This document shows, in pieces, positions 61,801-64,000 of a stretch of 64,000 bases of DNA. Within the stretch, counting starts at the first letter, position 1, and the number at the start of each line of letters is the position of its first letter. Source of the DNA: RGVT01 sp037129475 (GTDB taxonomy: Bacteria > Planctomycetota > Planctomycetia > Pirellulales > UBA1268). The translations under genes were made by a program, and so were the position numbers. The stretch lies in the NCBI GenBank assembly GCA_037129475.1, contig JBAXUY010000001.1:60921-124920 (forward strand), given 5' to 3'. The notes beneath the pieces are model-generated. The model had not been told where the DNA came from, did no database searches, and was given only the letters and a program-made list of their open reading frames with translations.

Positions 61801-64000
61801 GTCGTGAGGCTGGTCAGACTCGTGCCGCTGCCGACGTTAGCGCTGAAGAGCGTGGTGCCGGTGGAGTTGGCGGTGAGGGCCTGGGCCCCATTCACGATTC
61901 CGGTGAACGTGATGCTGCCGCTGCCCGTGGAAACAGTCGTATTGCCCGCGAGCGTCGTCGAGCCTGCGACACTGAAGGTGCTGTTGGTCGTGGTGTAGGT
62001 GCCGTTAAGCGTGGCGTTGTCGCCGTATTGCTGGACACCGCTGGTGGTGACTGACTGGAGGCTGACGGTGCCGCCGGTGTTGGTTGTCAGGCTGGTGAGT
62101 GCGATACCACCGCCGACGGCGGCACTGAAGAGCGTGGTGCCGGTGGAGTTGGCGGTGAGGGTCTGGGCCCCATTCACGATTCCGGTGAACGTGATGCTGC
62201 CGCTGCCCGTGGAAACCGTAGTTGTGCCGGCGAGCGTCGTCGTGCCGGCGACGCTGAAGGCGCTGTCGGTCGTGGTATAGGTGCCGTTGAGCGTAGCGTT
62301 GTCGCCGTACTGCTGTGCGCCACTGGTGGTGACCGACTGAAGGCTGACGGTCCCACCGGCGTTGGTTGTCAGGCTGGCCAGGCTGGTACCGCTGCCGACT
62401 GCGGCGCTGAAGAGTGTGGCGCCGGTGGAGTTGGCAGTCAGTGCATAGGCGCCGTTCACGGTGCCTGTGAACGTGATACTGCCGCTGCCGGTCGAGACAG
62501 CGGTTGTGCCGGCGAGCGTTGTCGTGCCAGCGATGCTGAAAGCGCTGTTGGTGGTGGTATACGTGCCGTTGAGCGTGGCGTTGTCACCGTATTGCTGTGC
62601 GCCACTGGTGGTGACCGACTGGAGGCTGACGGTGCCGCCGGCGTTTGTCGTGAGGCTGGTCAGGCTCGTGCCGCTGCCGACGTTAGCGCTGAAGAGCGTG
62701 GTGCCGGTGGAGTTGGCGGTGAGGGCCTGGGCCCCGTTCACGATTCCGGTGAACGTGATGCTGCCGCTGCCGGTGGAAACCGTGGTTGTGCCAGCGAGCG
62801 TCGTCGTGCCTGCGATGCTGAAGGCACTGTTGGTCGTGGTATAGGTGCCGTTGAGCGTGGCGTTGTCGCCGAATTGTTGGGCGCCGGTGGTGGTGACCGA
62901 CTGGAGGCTGACGGTGCCTCCGGCGTTGGTCGTAAGGCTGGCCAGGCTGGTACCGCTGCCAACCGCGGCGCTGAAGAGTGTAGCGCCGGTGGAGTTGGCA
63001 GTCAGTGCATAGGCGCCGTTCACGGTGCCTGTGAACGTGATACTGCCGCTGCCCGTCGAGACCGTGGTTGTACCGGCGAGCGTTGTCGTGCCGGCGATGC
63101 TGAAGGCACTGTTCGTGGTGGTGTAGGTGCCATTGAGCGTGGCGTTGTCACCGTACTGCTGGGCGCCGGCGGTGGTGGCTGACTGGAGGCTCACGGTGCC
63201 ACCGGCGTCTGTCGTGAGGCTGGTCAGGGCACTGGATCCGCCGACGGCGGCGCTGAAGAGCGTGGTGCCGGTTGAGTTAGCGGTGAGGGCCTGGGCCCCA
63301 TTCACGATTCCGGTGAACGCGATGCTGCCGGTGCCGGTCGAAACCGTAGTTGTGCCGGCGAGCGTCGTTGTGCCGGCGACACTGAAGGCACTGTTCGTGG
63401 TGGTGTAGGTGCCGTTGAGCGTGGCGTTGTCACCGTACTGCTGTGCGCCAGTGGTGGTGACCGACTGGAGGCTGACGGTGCCGCCGGCGTTGGTCGTGAG
63501 GCTGGTCAGGCTCGTGCCGCTGCCGACGTTAGCGCTGAAGAGCGTGTTGCCGGTCGAGTTGGCGGTGAGGCCCTGGGCACCGTTCACGATTCCGGTGAAC
63601 GTGATACTGCCGGTGCCGGTGGAAACCGTGGTTGTGCCAGCGAGCGTCGTTGTGCCGGCGACACTGAAGGCACTGTTCGTGGTGGTGTGGGTGCCGTTGA
63701 GCGTGGCGTTGTCGCCGTACTGCTGAGCGCCACTGGTCGTGACCGACTTGAGGCTGACGGTGCCTCCGGCGTCTGTCGTGAGGCTGGTCAGGGCGGTACC
63801 GCCGCCGACGGCGGCGCTGAAGAGCGTTGCGCCGGTGGAGTTTGCCGTGAGGCTGAAGGACCCGTTCACGGTGCCGGTGAACGTGATGCTGCCGGCGCCG
63901 GCTGAGACGAGTGTGTTTCCGGCCAGTGTCGTCATTCCCGTGACGCTGAAGGCGCTGTTGGTCGTGGTATACGTGCCGTTGAGCGTGGCGTTGTCGCCGT
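58830..64000 (-). CDS. Giant repetitive surface protein (N-terminal part beyond the window)
   Basis: The frame runs without a stop from 58830 to the end of the window, giving at least 1722 residues; the start is not visible. From the window edge, ten or more tandem ~94-residue repeats (Thr/Ser/Gly/Ala-rich, like filamentous-haemagglutinin repeats) are followed by one degenerate unit. Then comes a right-handed beta-helix region around 60780-61060 ('VSENTISNNGVDGVVVSG'-type turns). FG-GAP/VCBS-like segments follow ('VDVDGDGYQDLVTAPG' near 60150, 'GDIDGDLRSELIVAAG' near 59320). Such proteins are exported surface proteins or adhesins. It lies 61 bases upstream of the FecR-like gene on the same strand. 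Confidence 0.85.
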   Translation of the reverse strand, partial: GDNATLNGTYTTTNSAFSVTGMTTLAGNTLVSAGAGSITFTGTVNGSFSLTANSTGATLFSAAVGGGTALTSLTTDAGGTVSLKSVTTSGAQQYGDNATLNGTHTTTNSAFSVAGTTTLAGTTTVSTGTGSITFTGIVNGAQGLTANSTGNTLFSANVGSGTSLTSLTTNAGGTVSLQSVTTTGAQQYGDNATLNGTYTTTNSAFSVAGTTTLAGTTTVSTGTGSIAFTGIVNGAQALTANSTGTTLFSAAVGGSSALTSLTTDAGGTVSLQSATTAGAQQYGDNATLNGTYTTTNSAFSIAGTTTLAGTTTVSTGSGSITFTGTVNGAYALTANSTGATLFSAAVGSGTSLASLTTNAGGTVSLQSVTTTGAQQFGDNATLNGTYTTTNSAFSIAGTTTLAGTTTVSTGSGSITFTGIVNGAQALTANSTGTTLFSANVGSGTSLTSLTTNAGGTVSLQSVTTSGAQQYGDNATLNGTYTTTNSAFSIAGTTTLAGTTAVSTGSGSITFTGTVNGAYALTANSTGATLFSAAVGSGTSLASLTTNAGGTVSLQSVTTSGAQQYGDNATLNGTYTTTDSAFSVAGTTTLAGTTTVSTGSGSITFTGIVNGAQTLTANSTGTTLFSAAVGGGIALTSLTTNTGGTVSLQSVTTSGVQQYGDNATLNGTYTTTNSTFSVAGSTTLAGNTTVSTGSGSITFTGIVNGAQALTANSTGTTLFSANVGSGTSLTSLTTNAGGTVSLLSVTTTGAQQYGDHATLNGTYTTTDSAFSVAGTTTLAGTTTVSTGIGNITFAGAVDGTYGLTANSTGATLFSANVGSGTSLASLTTNAGGTVSLQSVTTSGAQQYGDNATLNGTYTTTDSAFTVAGTTTLTGTTTVSTGNGDIDFKQSLNGSKTIDLAAGTGTVFFRAAVGDSAPLAGMQIRSAARVTAFSTIALDGVAKLSADGLSIGANVNNVSMTTAGSNVRNFSGRGVVFAGTSTGSTLSRFTISNNGGDGIAAGTGRFGGSVISLNTISANAQNGVSLTGSTGWKVSENTISNNGVDGVVVSGVNADDNTIFSNSIFLNGGKGISLRNDGNDAQVAPRLLSASLIGSAQVIRVRGIMNATAGTYRVQLFANRPADEIGFPANRSGFEGRQVLPLGDGTSLSIDVTVSASGQQEFFADVPLVAATTLNVKIGDWITATATVVSASVTKNTSEFSSGVQLGLPVLAAGSDGSNTAGDVTVPGARLYGIGGSQADVVLNVGPTLANAGSNITFDGVYGSTFPASFAGGMRVARVDVDGDGYQDLVTAPGELPTFSFTIVRASTTLTIPGNVLSLAPKGTTLVITPQFPALGAPVSRTVTAVTMIKGNTVISLNAPIDTVTIAGRVEINIYGRSLQKIGVFNGSPESALAWRFVTLDVAGVFGTSYTGGFVVAAGELQGNTSAIPQIIVAPTSDRAAFNGAAAFTVAAATRGAQPVVVTTPTLRTPAVAGAITGLAVGSFSTPVDCSTVGPASVAMAAATGVQTSVTVFGRQGGSLVQQNSFVLKLDLNRGDGVMMNVFGAGASLAAGDIDGDLRSELIVAAGKSGMSNFRVIPGGGVLGGNQQAIDAALTAGAGQAFSAGTTGGRFFGSTTVNNKINQIQQENLDYWYGNGAAQGKPTVNVAGGFNAALSVAVADAEGKGRSQVFAALGAFNTTANGVVAFSFDTTQTNVAKRWSRKECFKALSPSGISFASGMGLRLG
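61398..64000 (-). repeat. Tandem 282-base coding repeats (94 residues each)
   Basis: Nine complete units of exactly 282 bases are in register: 61398-61679, 61680-61961, 61962-62243, 62244-62525, 62526-62807, 62808-63089, 63090-63371, 63372-63653 and 63654-63935. A tenth is cut by the window end (63936-64000), and a diverged unit follows below 61398. Consensus elements are 'TTTLAGTTTVSTGSGSITFT', 'LTANSTG', 'LTSLTTNAGGTVSLQSVTT' and 'QQYGDNATLNGTYTTT'. Units fall into two classes, one with GIVNGAQALT and SANVGSGTSL, the other with GTVNGAYALT and SAAVGSGTSL. Confidence 0.95.

Noticed and set aside
61398..64000. Regularly spaced repeats that might be taken for a CRISPR array.
   Set aside because: The units are 282 bases long without spacers, keep one reading frame, and encode a 94-residue protein repeat.

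Overview
The window is high-GC, gene-dense bacterial DNA, most likely from a planctomycete, probably of the Pirellulales type. The evidence is the mix of families: a surface protein with an N-terminal motif resembling the planctomycete LEPR-XLL signature, a redoxin/cytochrome c/copper-monooxygenase protein, a decaheme cytochrome fused to LVIVD-type repeats, a WD40-caspase protein, a CHASE2 cyclase paired with a FecR-like protein, and a giant repetitive protein. I saw no rRNA, tRNA, CRISPR array, insertion sequence or phage gene. The lineage is inferred from content, not from a marker gene.

Layout. 1-4.9 kb: the end of a 2-oxoacid dehydrogenase E1-beta gene, its E2 gene, a GntR regulator with a fumarylacetoacetate-hydrolase-family gene, and an E3-like flavoprotein that lacks the E3 catalytic residues. 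4.9-7.9 kb: a glycosyltransferase, and divergent from it an arsenic operon (arsR, aquaporin, arsC, DUF6428) without a pump. 7.9-12.8 kb: an SDR oxidoreductase, a membrane acyltransferase with ankyrin repeats, and a CopA-type copper ATPase. 12.9-19.6 kb: a likely lipid-polyketide locus with a type III polyketide synthase, ACP, ketosynthase and UbiG-like methyltransferase on the minus strand, and an outer-membrane protein, a second methyltransferase and an ICMT/NnrU-like membrane methyltransferase on the plus strand. 19.6-28.9 kb: a sulfotransferase with a degenerate ACP-like N-terminus, then a compact chemotaxis operon (MCP, CheA, CheW, MCP, CheR, CheB) without CheY.

29-38 kb: redoxin/cytochrome/PHM-like protein, ABCG-type transporter, glycan-related genes, a glutaminase relic with an internal deletion, and a cytochrome P450. 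38-46 kb: two paralogous proteins ending in cyclic-nucleotide-binding domains on either side of a BspA-like leucine-rich-repeat protein, then an MFS exporter and a phospholipase D-like protein. 46-50 kb: the decaheme cytochrome. 50-64 kb: five minus-strand genes in a row, in transcription order a giant repeat protein (cut by the window end), FecR-like protein, CHASE2 adenylate/guanylate cyclase, WD40-caspase and a predicted outer-membrane barrel.

The two loci most likely to hold under-described biology are the type III PKS/ACP/ketosynthase/methyltransferase locus and the giant-protein/FecR/CHASE2-cyclase/caspase row. Genes are packed tightly; several convergent pairs overlap or are separated by only a few bases.
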